64,000 nucleotides of DNA from Clarireedia homoeocarpa (lineage: Eukaryota > Ascomycota > Leotiomycetes > Helotiales > Rutstroemiaceae), in the NCBI GenBank assembly GCA_001465935.1, contig LNKV01000022.1, forward strand, positions 124,001 through 188,000. Direction: 5' to 3'. Within the stretch, counting starts at the first letter, position 1; each line of letters begins with the position of its first letter. Positions 48,801 to 60,301 of the stretch are shown here, piece after piece. The position numbers and the translations under genes were made by a program. Below the pieces are notes generated by a model. It was not told the DNA's origin. It was given only the letters and a program-made list of their open reading frames with translations, and did not search any database.

Positions 48801-49356
48801 TCAACAACAAGTCGCAAGCCAGAAGCAGCATTATTTGGACGTCGGCCAACGTCTTGGTAATAAAGGCCTTAAGGTGCTTCTCGTTGAAGATAACCAGGTC
48901 AATCAGAAAGTGCTCTTGAAATTCTTACACAAAGTCGGTATTGCGGTTGAGCTAGCTTTAGATGGTATGGAATGCACGGAAAGAGTATTTGCTCAGCCGC
49001 ACGGAACTTACTCTTTGATACTGGTAAGCTCAGGATGCGTAGCCATGCTCACTTGATTCCAACTAACATTGCGACAGTGTGATCTTCATATGCCTCGCAA
49101 AGACGGTTATCAAACCTGCCGAGAAATTCGAGAATGGGAGGAGAAGGGATCTTACCCCAAGATGCCAATTATTGCACTTTCAGCCAACGTTATGGCCGAT
49201 GTTTTAGATAAGTGCATCCAGGCCGGCTTTAATAGCTACGTCACCAAGCCTGTCGACTTTAAATCACTGAGCAAAGCCATGAGTAATCTACTGGATCCAG
49301 GCTCGTCCGAAAACCCCCAAGACTTCCCTGGTACCTTAGCGAAGCCGCCATCATAA
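42880..49356 (+). CDS. Hybrid histidine kinase (GAF-PAS-PAS-HisKA-HATPase-REC)
   Basis: Two exons, 42880-49023 and 49078-49356, give 2140 residues; the 54-nt intron (donor gtaagc, branch ctaac) lies in the receiver domain. The frame is open to 42853 but begins there with GTG, so the first ATG, 42880, is used. The Ser-rich N-terminus is followed by a GAF-like region split by inserts (LSLMLSAEPGLDPWWSTVVQ near 305 and IAILSILSSVIPYPSNLRHS near 750). PAS1 is about 1070-1190; PAS2, with a Ser-rich insert, about 1207-1400. HisKA carries the phospho-accepting His1426 (NMSHEIRTPLIG). The ATPase has an N box (NVIGNAIKF) and G box (GSGLGLVISRQL). The receiver has VLLVEDNQVNQ, acceptor Asp2050 (CDLHMP) and a conserved Lys in YVTKPVD. 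It would pass phosphate through an HPt protein to a response regulator. The stimulus is unknown, and I do not assign a fungal HHK class. Confidence 0.9.
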
Positions 49357-50250
49357 ACTTCATTTATTTTTCATTAACTTATATTTCCCCTTGCATCTTA
49401 TGGCGTCTTACCACTTATTTTTAACTCTTTTTTTTTTTTTTTTTTCGACTCTGCGAGCCACTTAATGTGTATGAGCATGGCATTGCCTTCCTCCTGTCTC
49501 GTAGACGGGATGTAAACTATGGACAAAGAATGGCGGCCTCTGGTTCTATCTTCTTCCATAATTGTTTTTCGTTTCGATGTGGCCTAACATGACATGCACG
49601 ATACACCTCTTTGCAATGAATTTTCGACGTTGCAGTAACTACTTTTCTCGATTCTTCGTTACGCACTGGCAAATGTCATGGGGGAGGCCTCTGTTCGGGA
49701 ACTGCATGGATGGGCGGGTGATGGGTGAATGGATGGGCGGGTGAATTGAAATACCATGATCTTTGGCTTCGTTTTCTGATTTCTCCGGACTATTCGATCA
49801 GATAGGGAAGCAGGTGGGCAGGATTGACCAATATTGAGCATGGTGATTCTGTCGGAACATTTTACAAAAGAGACTGAGTGATACCTATCAAGACTTTTCC
49901 AAATATTCTTGGTTCTTTGATACATTGCGTGGAAAACGTCGGGCGTGGCGTAGTGTGGACGGTTTGTGGAAGGAGGAGGTGATGGAGAACAGTACATACC
50001 CGATAATCATGGGGGGTAACAGTGCCGGGAGTATAATCTTTGTTGTGGGTAGATATCGGGGTATGGGGATTTGGAAGAAGATAGAGTGAGGAGAAACAGG
50101 TGCGAGTGCAAAGAGAGGAATGGAATGGGTCGGAGTGATTATCTCTTTATTATCTAGATTCCAGCCACGTGAGTTCTAGTTCGGCGCGGTCTGGGTTTGT
50201 TGTGGAGAGGAGATGAAAATGGAGATGAAAGCGGAAGATAAAAAAGTGGG

Positions 50251-50317
50251 AGTGGAAGGTGAAGTGAAAGGTGAAGTGAAGGTGAAGTGAAAGGTGAAGT
50301 GGAAGGTGAAGTGGAAA
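50251..50317. repeat. Minisatellite of 11-13 bp units
   Basis: About six units of aaggtgaagtg with one or two extra g/a bases between them. Non-coding. Confidence 0.75.
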
Positions 50318-50973
50318 TGACCATAGGATAAGGACAGGGATAGGATGGAGTGAATGATCTGAAATGATAGAGAGGGGAGGAAGAGATCATGTATTTTAGA
50401 TTCCTTGAAATTAAGGACTTGTGAATGTTGAAGTGCTATGATGCAATACGGTATGACTTAACCTAACTTTCCTTCTTCCAGCGGACTGACTCGCGAAAGC
50501 CTTGTTGGCACGGCTACAGCCTCGTCTTGGCATTGTTTGGAAAGCAGTGAATAGAGAAGCGGTCAGGGAATATTAATCTTGAAGGAAACACAGATATTCA
50601 CTCGTTGTAATCTCACTGCCGGCTTTACCAAATTCGCAATTTCGCAATTTCGTTTCTCATTGTTCTTTTGTGCGGAAGACTTGATGCTTGCCATAGGGCT
50701 AGACCCTCAATATCTCTTCAACTACTTGGAACATTTGTGTTTAAACCCCTTCTATTTAGCAGCTAGCTGCTCGCTGCTAGCCGACCTACTATACTCCGTC
50801 ACTCCGTAGTCTTCGACTCAAAAAGGTCGTTAAAACGAAAAATCAATCAATTGACACTTGTCATATGGAGATGGGGCTAAGCTACTTTGGGGTGTCGATC
50901 TTTTCAGCCACCGCAGCCGAAAAGTTTATTTTTGGTACCTGAGGTTGTGTTTTCTCGTGTCAATAATACCCGA

Positions 50974-51014
50974 CTCCTCTCCTCTCCTCTCCTCTCCTCT
51001 CCTCCTCTCCTCTC
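50974..51014. repeat. (CTCCT)n microsatellite
   Basis: About eight ctcct/cctct units with one irregular spacing. It lies in the leader or promoter of the 51672 gene and is a pyrimidine-rich strand. Confidence 0.85.
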
Positions 51015-51671
51015 TTCTTCCATTCCCACAACCTCCATTCCCGTACCAACCCGACGACGTTCTTCTACTGTACTTTGCCGCACCCATTCCATCTGTGAGA
51101 AAGAATCTGCTGCTATTGTTCGCGCCCTGCTCGTCTCTCGTGCTGCTTTCGACAACGTTGTTGCTTGCTGTCAAACACCCAACATCCCTTCTATCCGTCG
51201 ATTTCTATCCGCTTGGACACTTTTCTGAAGATCCATCTCCAAACCCTCGAAAACTTCCCCACAATCGCTTGAGGAAAAAAGCGGCAAGGGCACTATTCCA
51301 TTACCGTGGAGCGAGGCTGAGGCTGACATTTCTATGTGGTCATTGCGCTGGACCAGGAAAAGTACGCTAATTGTGCACTTTTTTTCTTAAGCGACAACCT
51401 CTTGTCTCTTAAAGTACTCGTAGCCAATTCTCGTTGTCGACCTTCGATCTTCTTTTTCATTTTCCCCATTTCCCGTTTTCCCGTTTTCCGCCCACGAAGT
51501 CAACTCAACGTCCACCATAACTCGACTTCAACACAACAACTCCATCTTACGCGGCTCTGCATACCCTCGTATAATATCAGCCGCTATTAATTACGGCATT
51601 CGAATAATTAATACTGAGGAAATCACCAAAATTCGCGACCCCAACGACAATTCATCGCGTCATTCGACAAG

Positions 51672-54600
51672 ATGCCGCGCCGCACACGCGCTAATCCCAG
51701 CCCCGGAGGCTTAAAGTCCCTCGACGATGTCGTCCCCAAAAAGAAGGGAAGAAAGGCTGCCGTGAAGGTCCAACAGTCTATTGAATCTGTCGAAACTATC
51801 AGCAATACTACTAAAGATGAGGCGTCTCTCGCTGTCGCGTACACTCAATCACAATCATCACCCCCTACCACATCCCGATCTTATTCACCCGAATCACGAT
51901 CTCAATCTCCTGTACCTATCGAGTCTCGATCTACATCTCCTCCAGCAGTTACCACCGCGACATCGAATGATGCATCATCGGATAACGACGTTACTACACA
52001 ACGACAGTCGCAGCGACTGACTCCTCTTCCTCCCAGCAGGAAGAGGTCGCGAGTCGAAGAGCCTGTTACCCCAACTGTTGGTACTCCAGAAGGAAAAGAG
52101 GAAGTGAAGGAACAAAAGCCAAATAAGCGTGCACGGAAGTCTGTAGGTGATTCGCGTGAATCGTCTGCCAAATCCGATAGATCGTACGTATTCCGTGTTT
52201 AAACCCCTGCTTTATCTTTTGCTAACGCGATATTAATCTAGGGAACGCGAATCTCAAGAGAAAGGTTCAGATCGTCGATCAACTCGCAAGACAGAGCGCC
52301 AAAGTTCATCAAGAAAATCAACTCCCACTAGATCCCAGCCTCGTGGTCGCAGACAACCAGAGTCACAGGTCAACCCTGAGAGTAGCTCGGAAGAAGTCAC
52401 TGAGAAGCTGCCTTCCCCTGTACGCGTCCGATCAAAGTCCACATCTAAACCTAATAACGTTGCTACTTCTCGCTCTCCACGACAGGTGCAAGAAAACACA
52501 CCCGCAGAGACCAAGCAAGCAACACAGCCAGAGCACGTCAGCGCTGGCCCATCTCAACCTGCTCGTGCCGCCCCTAAGCTCACACTTCCTGCTCCGTCCT
52601 TAAAACCCGCTCCTCAACATGTTTCAACACTTCCACCTCTGAAGGCATCAGACATACCAACCGATCCCGATGAGCGAATGGAATTTGCCGCAAAGCGATA
52701 TGGCTTTCAACCAATTACTTTTGGTGCGAATTTCAAGCCATACCCTCAAAGAGCATACTACATTACACCCAGATCAAAGAGCGACTTGATTCGTGCGAAG
52801 TACTTGAGCCGTGGAATTATTCCCAAGGAAGCATTTTCAAATGACAAGGTTGATGTAAGTTTGTCCATTATTAGATCTGTTTGTGTTTATACTAACTGTT
52901 TCCAGGAGGCTCAAATTGAGCACAAGAAGAAAGCTGCGGCTTCTTCCAGTGAGACTCTTTCCACATCTGAAATTGATTCTGCAGCGCGTCGATCCGAAGA
53001 GGGACTCTTATTAACCGACCCCTATCTAGTAACAGTAGCTCAAGCTTTCACTACTCACAAAGATCAGTCAAAGCCGCTACCCACGATTGAAGAGATTCAA
53101 GCATTCCTTGAGGCATATCAATCGCAAGACGCTGCAGAGAAGGTGAAGTCTCAGAGCATTGTCAAATCTTCTCAACAACCCTCATCATCAAAGACCGACA
53201 GAAGGCAGTCACTAGAAATCAATGAAATTGAGCAGGAGCCTTCCTCTGGCAGCGATGATGACATGACTGAAGAAGACGAAGAACTCAATGAGCCCAAAAC
53301 ACCGGAGCCAGAGGATTCACCCGTTTCGCAGCCCAATCCTCAATCTGCATGGAGACCCTTCACCTTTGTTGCCAGTATTTCAAACATCATTACAAGCCCC
53401 TTCCGCAGCAAAGCTCCTATCGCACCGGTTGAGCCATTCATCTTCAATCAACCTCCTGCGAGCCCAGTAGCTCGGCCAAAGCGTATGCCTCAAACAGAAC
53501 GCAAGCGTATTGTTCGCGATAACGGAAAGGGTCGCCTTGTTCCGCGCACAGAACGTCCAAAACGCCACCGCGATTACACAGCCATTCCAATTCAAAACCG
53601 GGGTATTCTTACTCCTGCCCAAATTGCTCAGATCCAGAAAGATCAAGACGACTATGCACGCAAGATGGGTCATCCTAATGCGGACCTTCAATCGACCGCT
53701 AGAGAAAAGCGCAGAGCTGTCAACTTCGATCGTGATGAGAGCACATCCCTTGCCCGCGCTCAGCTCGCAACACCGGCCAAGACTGGGGAGAAGCGTGGTG
53801 TTAATGGCGACGTGAGAAGTACCTCAAAAAAGCCATGGAACCTTGTTCATGACCTACCTTCCTCCGATGAGAGTGATGATGAAATCGACTCGCCAACCCC
53901 ATGTCCTTCAACCACTGCCGAGAAAGCGGTCAAACAGCACCACTTCGGGCTAACCAGCATTTACCGCCCAGCTGGTCCCCAAAATCGCCTCACACCTAGA
54001 CAGCTACAAGAGCAACAGGAGGAGCGTGAACGTGGCAACCTGAGTATTCCACGCGAAGAGTTGAACAATCTCGACTATTTGAAACACCCCGAGAAATACT
54101 CTAGGGACCCAACACTGTTCGACAAGCCAATAGACAGGAAGCAGCTTGAAAAAGATGCCCTCAACCCCAACTATGATTGGGAGCATAACCCATTCGCTAA
54201 CACTATGCCTAAGAAGAAGAATCTCTTCGCCCAGCAGGAGCAGCAAAGAAAGGCTCAAGAGGCAAAGAGAAATGCCGAGGATCCAACTGCCCAATCGCAG
54301 AAATCAACCAAATCGAGAAGCAACCTCTTTCAAGTACCAGAGTACAGTGATGAAGACAGTGACGACGAAGGAGAGAATGGCAAAGAAGTTGCGGAGGGTA
54401 GCAGAATCCTCGAGCCAAAACAATGGACTCAAGTTCCTCCTCCAAAGCCTAGACCTGGTAACGCGCAGTTGCCACAAACGGATCTCGCCAAAACTGCCCA
54501 GGCAGATCCTAACCAAAAAGAAGCTATTCAGCACGCCATCCAAAACGCAAACAGACATGCACCAAGGAAGCCAAGCAATTTACGTAATATGTCAACTCTT

Positions 54601-54963
54601 TCTCCACTCCAGGTCGAGCAGCAAGAAAGAGAGAAACAATTGTCCAAGGGCAAGGGCAAAGGAAAGGAGGCCGCACAATATCCATGGTCCTTTGAGCCAT
54701 ATGAGTTCAATCTCGAAGTCTTTCCAGAAGTGTTAGCAGCAATCGATGAGGCGGAAAAGGACAGATTCCTTCCCATGACGCCCATTCCTGCTGACATCTG
54801 GGATATGTTGTATGAAGAGGAGCCCAAGAAGTCAGAAGCTGTTCTGGCTGCTGAACGCATCTTCGATGAGATTGAAGCGCGAAGGGAGAATGCTTTTATG
54901 CCGGAGCAAACTACAGAATCTGCGCCTCGAAGCAGCTCCAGCAGATTCCCTTACTTTACCTAA
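51672..54963 (+). CDS. Basic, mostly disordered protein of unknown function, probably nuclear
   Basis: Three exons, 51672-52183, 52242-52854 and 52906-54963, give 1060 residues. Introns are 58 nt (donor gtacgt, ctaac branch, ctag acceptor) and 51 nt (donor gtaagt, actaac branch, ccag). The start ATG opens MPRRTRANPSPGGLKSLDDV. The chain is rich in Ser, Arg and Lys with nuclear-signal-like clusters (PPSRKRSRVEE, KPNKRARKS). I do not recognise a known domain. A conserved-looking block is RYGFQPITFGANFKPYPQRA (about 320-340). Another is the hydrophobic WRPFTFVASISNIITSPFR (about 520-540), possibly an amphipathic helix. A third is acidic-aromatic (PEVLAAIDEAEKDRFLPMTP, near the end). The 51-nt intron is a multiple of three and has no stop, so its retention would add 17 residues in frame. 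Confidence 0.72.
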
Positions 54964-57332
54964 TCTCCAATCTTAATGGAGAAAAAATAATGGAGGCACC
55001 CCTACCTACCATACCGAATCAAACACCAATTCTATTGTGCAATTATTGAGGAGTAATTTCCTTTTTTTTTTTTTTTTTTTTCATTCAACGATCGATTTCG
55101 GATTTGCACTTTACAAACGGCGTTTCATCTGATATTGGTTCCAGCATTTCATAGCATTGTATGGAGTTCGGCATACGAGGATGAACACTATGAACGAACG
55201 TACATTATTGTCGCCTCACAAAAATGGTCGTCAGGTAGTGACGACACTCACATACGGAAGACGTATCACCAAGGTGACTGGACATACTTGGCGTCTTACA
55301 TACACTAACCCACTATCAACAATACTCATCGCAACTCGATTTTACGATTACTCGCCAACCCCGACTTTTTTTTATGAATTCTTTGCCACCACGTACATCT
55401 GGATCTATAGTTACAACGGCAAAAACTCTCCTACTTTGGATGAGGGGATACTTCCTCGATGGAGTCACATCCATCGAGCATGTAAGCGTCCCAGAGCTCG
55501 CGTTCTTATACCTGGATATCGAATGGCGAAGTTAGTAATACTAAACATCGGCAACTTTCCGCGACATGTTAGTACAGCAAACAACAAAAACCCGCCTACT
55601 TTGGCTGGGAGGTTTTTTCCCTGGTGCCGTCAAATGCACCAGGCATGTAAAAAGCCCTGCGTTGTTGTCTTGTACCTGAGCGTGGATATTAATAGGATGA
55701 GTGGTTGAATTCTATCGAGGAGTTGATATTTGGAGCTTCTGATGGTCGATGGTCTTTGTGTTTCTTGCCTTTTTTTTGTTTTTCTGGCGTGCATACAACG
55801 GAGTTTGAGGTTTCCCAAGGAAGGGAATACACGCACATACCATGAGTCATTGGGGGAGTTTGCCCTCTAAGATTATTTTTTGTAATGAGTTTTTTTGCCC
55901 ATCAGCAATGTGGGTTTCTTGGCTATGAAGACCAAGTGTAGATATTGAAGGAATGCATAGAAATGGAATGGAGACGATGGATGGGATGGATGAGTTTGCA
56001 TACTGTAGGAACATGGGACTGGACCGCCACGGGAATGTTTGAGTCGTCTTTACATGGTCTCACATCAATGCATTACAACAATTCTTTGTGTCTATGATTG
56101 TGTTGCGGTGATAATGCGTTTTGTTTGCTTTGTTTATGGTGAGTGGGGATGTTTGGGCAACAGTCAATAGGAGCTGTATGGCAAGTGCCATGGTATTACC
56201 ATAGTGAAGACTTATTTTGAGTTATTAGGTATCTCCTAGGTAGTTTAAGAATCACAATAACCGGGATGCCACTACAATATCTCCCGTTCATTCCGTCTTA
56301 TCCTTACTTTTTCTGTTATTACGAAGCACTATTTAACTACAGTTCCAAGTATACAGGCAGCACCTACTATTCATCTCGTAGACGTCTCCGAGGTGAAGTG
56401 CATTCATTGTCTGTCTTCATTTCTCCACACAAGATACAGTATCTCATGATTATAATCAAACCATCCCCGTCCCTCAACAGCGGAACCATCAAAGAGTATC
56501 CCCGAACGCAGATCTTCGATCAATGCCCCGCGGCAAAGAATTTCGGCAATATCAAGTTTCCTGAACAAAGAAACTGCGCTATCCCAGAGATCCCAATGCC
56601 GCTCATGTGACCTCATCTATGTGGGAGAACAAAGGCTTCGCAGAGCCGACGGATAAAGGTGAAGACAAAGAATGCGCCAGTGTGGGTTGACATTCGAGGG
56701 GTAGTGAGATAAAGGAGTTAAATGAGAAGGAGGGTAATGAAGGTGATGATGGAAGAAAAGTGGCTGTTCTGTTGGGTATTTATAGGTTGGGACATGAAGG
56801 GGACTGGGTGCAAGAGTGGGCAGAGGACAAAGAAACATTGATGGGATGGGAATGTATTGATATGTGAGAAGGCAAACTGGGAATAAGAAGTAGTAAGAAA
56901 AAGGACATTTGTGCGCTCTTTTTTTTCGAGTTTTCCTTCTGGCATTTCAGTTTCTTTGCTTCGAGAATAGGTTGTGACGTAAGAGAGAAATTTATTGCAC
57001 GCATCATCTCTGTGAGAAAGACAAACAAAGTTGTTGTTTATGAATAGGTGTTGCGAAGTATAAGGGAGAAAAAAGTACGTCGATGGCTAGGTGTTTATTC
57101 ACGTCTCTTTAATACCAAGTGAGACAGACCTTCTCATCTCAGACAATTTTTTCTTTTTCTTGGATTTGCACACACGGATTTGTATATTCGTCACATTTTT
57201 GACGTCTGCTCTTCGAGCACGGATAGAAAGTCGCCATATATCAGATTTTCCGCCCGAGGGATCGTCGTTTGAAGAGACATATATTTCCACATTTCTGATC
57301 ACTAGGTCGGATTGAGAGAGAGATTGGATATT
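54964..57332. other. Intergenic region with a possible degenerate ORF
   Basis: This includes a run of 20 T (55062-55081) and the repeat-bearing frame at 55157-55708, annotated separately. From 55710 to 57332 I see no convincing gene; frames such as 56266-56610 have no domain. The last part is the promoter and leader of the 57333 gene. Confidence 0.45.
55157..55708 (+). other. Possible small ORF or relic with a diverged internal repeat
   Basis: The frame (first ATG at about 55181) encodes two related peptides 55 residues apart. They are KNSPTLDEGILPRWSHIHRA, followed by CKRPRARVL, and KNPPTLAGRFFPWCRQMHQA, followed by CKKPCVVVL. The DNA of the two units (from about 55421 and 55586) has diverged a great deal while the peptide pattern is kept. 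I do not recognise the family. It could be a real small gene, a remnant of a longer repeat gene or a repeated non-coding element. Confidence 0.35.
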
Positions 57333-59843
57333 ATGGTTAAAATTGAACACACAACTTATGACGACGCCCGCCCACCACCTCCTCCTTCTCCTCCTCCTCC
57401 TCACCCCTTCCTCGAAACAATCCATCGCATCAAAGCATCCATCAAAGCAAAATCAAAAAATATCCGCTCCTTTTCTCTCTCTTCTCAAACAATTAGTCGC
57501 CCCGTCCCTTACGATCCAGAACCAGGCCTGCATACACAGCTGGGGAAAAATTACAATTACCGCCCGGGTGGCAGCGTGAGTACGTCGCAGCTGGCGGTGT
57601 TGCAGCAGTGGGAGGAGAGAAAGGAACGGGAACGGGAACGGGAGAGAGAACGGAGAGAGAGGAATAGAGCGGATAGGAAGGTTCCGAGGGAGCCGAGCCT
57701 GAAGAGCACGGATACGGGGGGGAGTAGCAGTCAGGTTGCGGGAGAGGGGGATTGGGAGGTGCAGAATTGGAGGAGGATGCAGAGGGGGTTGGAGAGGGAT
57801 TTTGCGAAGGGGGAGGTCCCGGTTGAGGGAGTGAGTACGCCGAGTTTGAGTCAGAGTGAGAGGAGTGCGGGGGGGAGGTGGCCGGGAGGGGAAGTCGTGT
57901 GGGAGAGCCCTGGGAGTGCGAGTCCGAGTGCGAGTGCGAATGTGAGTGGGACGGATAGTTCAGGGTCGGTGGGGAGGAGGAGGGGGAGGGGGAGGACGGC
58001 GGGCGCGCAGCAGGGGCACGGGCATCATCATAAGGAGGCGCCGAAGGCGAGGGCGAGGCATGAGTTGAGACATAAGCAGGGATGGGTGGGGGGTTACAGG
58101 GATGCAGAGGACGGGGGGTTTGGTGTCACGACGTACATTTCGAGTGGGAGTGCTAGTGGTACGGGTAGTGGTAGTGGGACTGGAAGCGGCAGTGGAAGAG
58201 GAAAAGGCAGCGGTACGGTTTCCAGAAATCTCAGTGATCTGGAAACAGTGAGGACGGCGATGATGGACGGAAACATGGAAGTAGTCATCCCGCCCCAAGC
58301 AGAAGTGCCGAAATACCGGGATGTATTAGAAGGCGACTCACCTGTCCGGGAGCTAGAAAAGGAGCGCGAGAAGGCTAAAAAAAGAGCCCGCGATACGGAG
58401 CGAGAAAATAGATTAACCCCCCCTAACAATAGCCGTGCGCCAGCAACCTCACCACGAAGGATCTCAGCTGCAGGTCTGGAGGTTGGCAGATTCAAAGAAT
58501 ATATAGGACAAACTGCACTCGCTGCTACTAGTCCTGAGCGGGAAGAGAGAAATTATATACCCTCTGCTGCACAAACACAAACTGCAACTGCGACAACAAC
58601 AACAACGAGTAAATTTCCCTCGCCCTTTGAATACCTCCAGTACCCGAACTCTCAACATCTCGACAGCAAGAACAAGAACAAGAGCAAAAACAAAACACCG
58701 CCTCGTCTAACTGCTCACACGGCTGCCGACAGATCCCCCGATAGCGACGATGGTTTCTGGTGCGTGGGTGTCCCAGAAACAGACGAATTCCAACCACCAC
58801 CACCGCCGCCTGCTGTTCAATGTAAATTATGTTGCCAGCGAAACGTCGACACCCGCGCCGGGACCTTCGGCGGCGAGGGTTGGTGTTCGGTGTGTGCGGC
58901 GGAGTTTGCGCGGGCGCAGAATTTTGAGTATGGTGGTTCGGGTTCGGGTTCGGGTTCGGGTTCGAGGTTGGAAGGTAATACTGCTACTACTGCTGCTGCG
59001 GCTGCGGCTGCTGTGGTAGATGCAGAACGGGGTGGGGAAATGGGAATAGGACAAGGGGGTGGAAGTGAACGGAGGCCAAGACCGGATGAGATTCTGAAGA
59101 CGGAAAGCACGAGAAGTACAGATATGCGGGAGATGCGGGCAGCGACGACGCCGCCGGGCATGGATTGGCCTTCGAGGAGGGAGGTTACTGGGACTGGGGC
59201 TGATTCTGCGGCTGCTGGTACAGGAAGCGGCGCCATCGTGCGCGATGATCCCTCCCGCGAATGGGAATGGAAGCCCCCCGTGCCGCCGAAAAATCACCTC
59301 CCGATCGATGCGGCGGGGATGGAGGACTATTTTGCGGAGAAGAAGCCGGAAGTGCCGGAGAAGCGGGTGGTGGTGAAGGGGTTGGGTGGGGAGAGGAAAC
59401 CGAGGATTGTGGAAGGGGGGGAGGTTGTGGGGAGGTGTAGGAGTCAGAGGGTGGTGGTGGAGGGGTTTGAGGAGGGGGATGGGGATGGGGATGCGGATGA
59501 TGCGGCGTCGAGGGAGTATCATGAGTGGGTTGTGGAGGGGGCGAGGGAAGAGTCGAGGGAGAGGTTGAGGGTGGAGAGGGAGAGGGAGAGAGAGAGGCTG
59601 AGGAGGAGAGAGAGGGAATCGGAGAGGGAGAAGGAAAGGGAGAGGGAGAGGGAAAAGGAGAGGGAGAGGGAGAGGGATTCGGGGTTATTTACTTTTTGGA
59701 AGGGAGGGGAGAGCACGAAGGAGAAGGAGGAGAAGAATAGGGATAGTGAATCTTATACTTTCTTTAATGATAGCGAGGATGATGGGGGGAGGAATAAGAA
59801 GAAGGGTAAGAAAGGCAGTCCGAAAGGGAAAGGGAGGGCTTGA
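57333..59843 (+). CDS. Low-complexity protein with a Cys-pair motif, function unknown
   Basis: A single frame of 836 residues from the ATG at 57333; the frame is open slightly upstream but without ATG. The N-terminus has a poly-Pro stretch (ARPPPPPSPPPPHPF) and a basic segment (IKASIKAKSKNIRS). The middle is Gly/Ser-rich. At about residues 495-525 there is a potential zinc-binding motif, CKLCCQRNVDTRAG followed by GGEGWCSVC, of the CxxC-(x)n-CxxC kind. The C-terminal third is strongly charged (about 745-800: repeated RERE, EREKERERERE), which could form a single alpha-helix or coiled coil. The ending is Lys/Gly-rich. Long purine-rich DNA (gggagaggga) underlies this part. I cannot name a function; similar proteins are probably fungus-specific. 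Splicing cannot be excluded because the frame is long and biased. Confidence 0.62.
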   Translation: MVKIEHTTYDDARPPPPPSPPPPHPFLETIHRIKASIKAKSKNIRSFSLSSQTISRPVPYDPEPGLHTQLGKNYNYRPGGSVSTSQLAVLQQWEERKERERERERERRERNRADRKVPREPSLKSTDTGGSSSQVAGEGDWEVQNWRRMQRGLERDFAKGEVPVEGVSTPSLSQSERSAGGRWPGGEVVWESPGSASPSASANVSGTDSSGSVGRRRGRGRTAGAQQGHGHHHKEAPKARARHELRHKQGWVGGYRDAEDGGFGVTTYISSGSASGTGSGSGTGSGSGRGKGSGTVSRNLSDLETVRTAMMDGNMEVVIPPQAEVPKYRDVLEGDSPVRELEKEREKAKKRARDTERENRLTPPNNSRAPATSPRRISAAGLEVGRFKEYIGQTALAATSPEREERNYIPSAAQTQTATATTTTTSKFPSPFEYLQYPNSQHLDSKNKNKSKNKTPPRLTAHTAADRSPDSDDGFWCVGVPETDEFQPPPPPPAVQCKLCCQRNVDTRAGTFGGEGWCSVCAAEFARAQNFEYGGSGSGSGSGSRLEGNTATTAAAAAAAVVDAERGGEMGIGQGGGSERRPRPDEILKTESTRSTDMREMRAATTPPGMDWPSRREVTGTGADSAAAGTGSGAIVRDDPSREWEWKPPVPPKNHLPIDAAGMEDYFAEKKPEVPEKRVVVKGLGGERKPRIVEGGEVVGRCRSQRVVVEGFEEGDGDGDADDAASREYHEWVVEGAREESRERLRVERERERERLRRRERESEREKEREREREKERERERDSGLFTFWKGGESTKEKEEKNRDSESYTFFNDSEDDGGRNKKKGKKGSPKGKGRA

Positions 59844-60301
59844 TAGAGGTCGCTGGTGTGGGGGCTATGTTCTTGAATTATTTGGGTTAACTTATTGGTG
59901 TTATAAATGGCTTGAGGGATTTCATGATCTTTTTTGTATTATAGATCGTTTTGGTTTTGGAGCTTGGGGTTCGGGGTCATAGACGGCATGATTACTGTAC
60001 TTCATTGTGTGGTCTTGGGATTTGGGACATGGGAATCTGTTGTATTTTGGGGAATCATCCAATCGATGCCCGTGTATGAGGTTTAGTTTGAGAGACTGCA
60101 TTTGCGCATAATTATCATGAAGAGTCATATGGCAAAAGAGAAATTGTAGTAGTATTCACTACACTGGATTTGTGCTTTGGCTTCCATGTGATATTCATTT
60201 ATCTTAGAGTTAATCCATACCACTCGGCTCCCTGACCCAGAAACCCAAATCCACCTCCCTCGAACACAAAATCTCTCTCTCTCTCTCTCTCTCATTCTCT
60301 C
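59844..60301. other. Intergenic region between convergent genes
   Basis: 3' flanks of the low-complexity gene (+) and LSM5 (-). It contains a (ct)n microsatellite at 60273-60292. No gene is supported. Confidence 0.6.

Larger units (their letters stand above)
49357..51671. other. Intergenic region with microsatellites
   Basis: 3' flank of the histidine kinase gene and promoter of the next gene. It contains 18 T (49428-49445), a gaaggtgaagtg-type tandem array (50251-50317) and a ctcct array (50974-51014). A perfect 14-bp palindrome (agcagctagctgct) lies near 50758-50771. Frames at 50858-51370 are generated by the ctcct array and lack domains. I see no RNA gene. Confidence 0.5.

Noticed and set aside
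50858..51370. 170-residue frame upstream of the 51672 gene
   Set aside because: Generated by the ctcct microsatellite and low-complexity leader; no domain or good start.
58827..59522. 231-residue antisense frame opposite the low-complexity gene
   Set aside because: His/Pro/Arg-rich mirror of Gly/Glu-rich coding repeats; no domain and no start or splice context.
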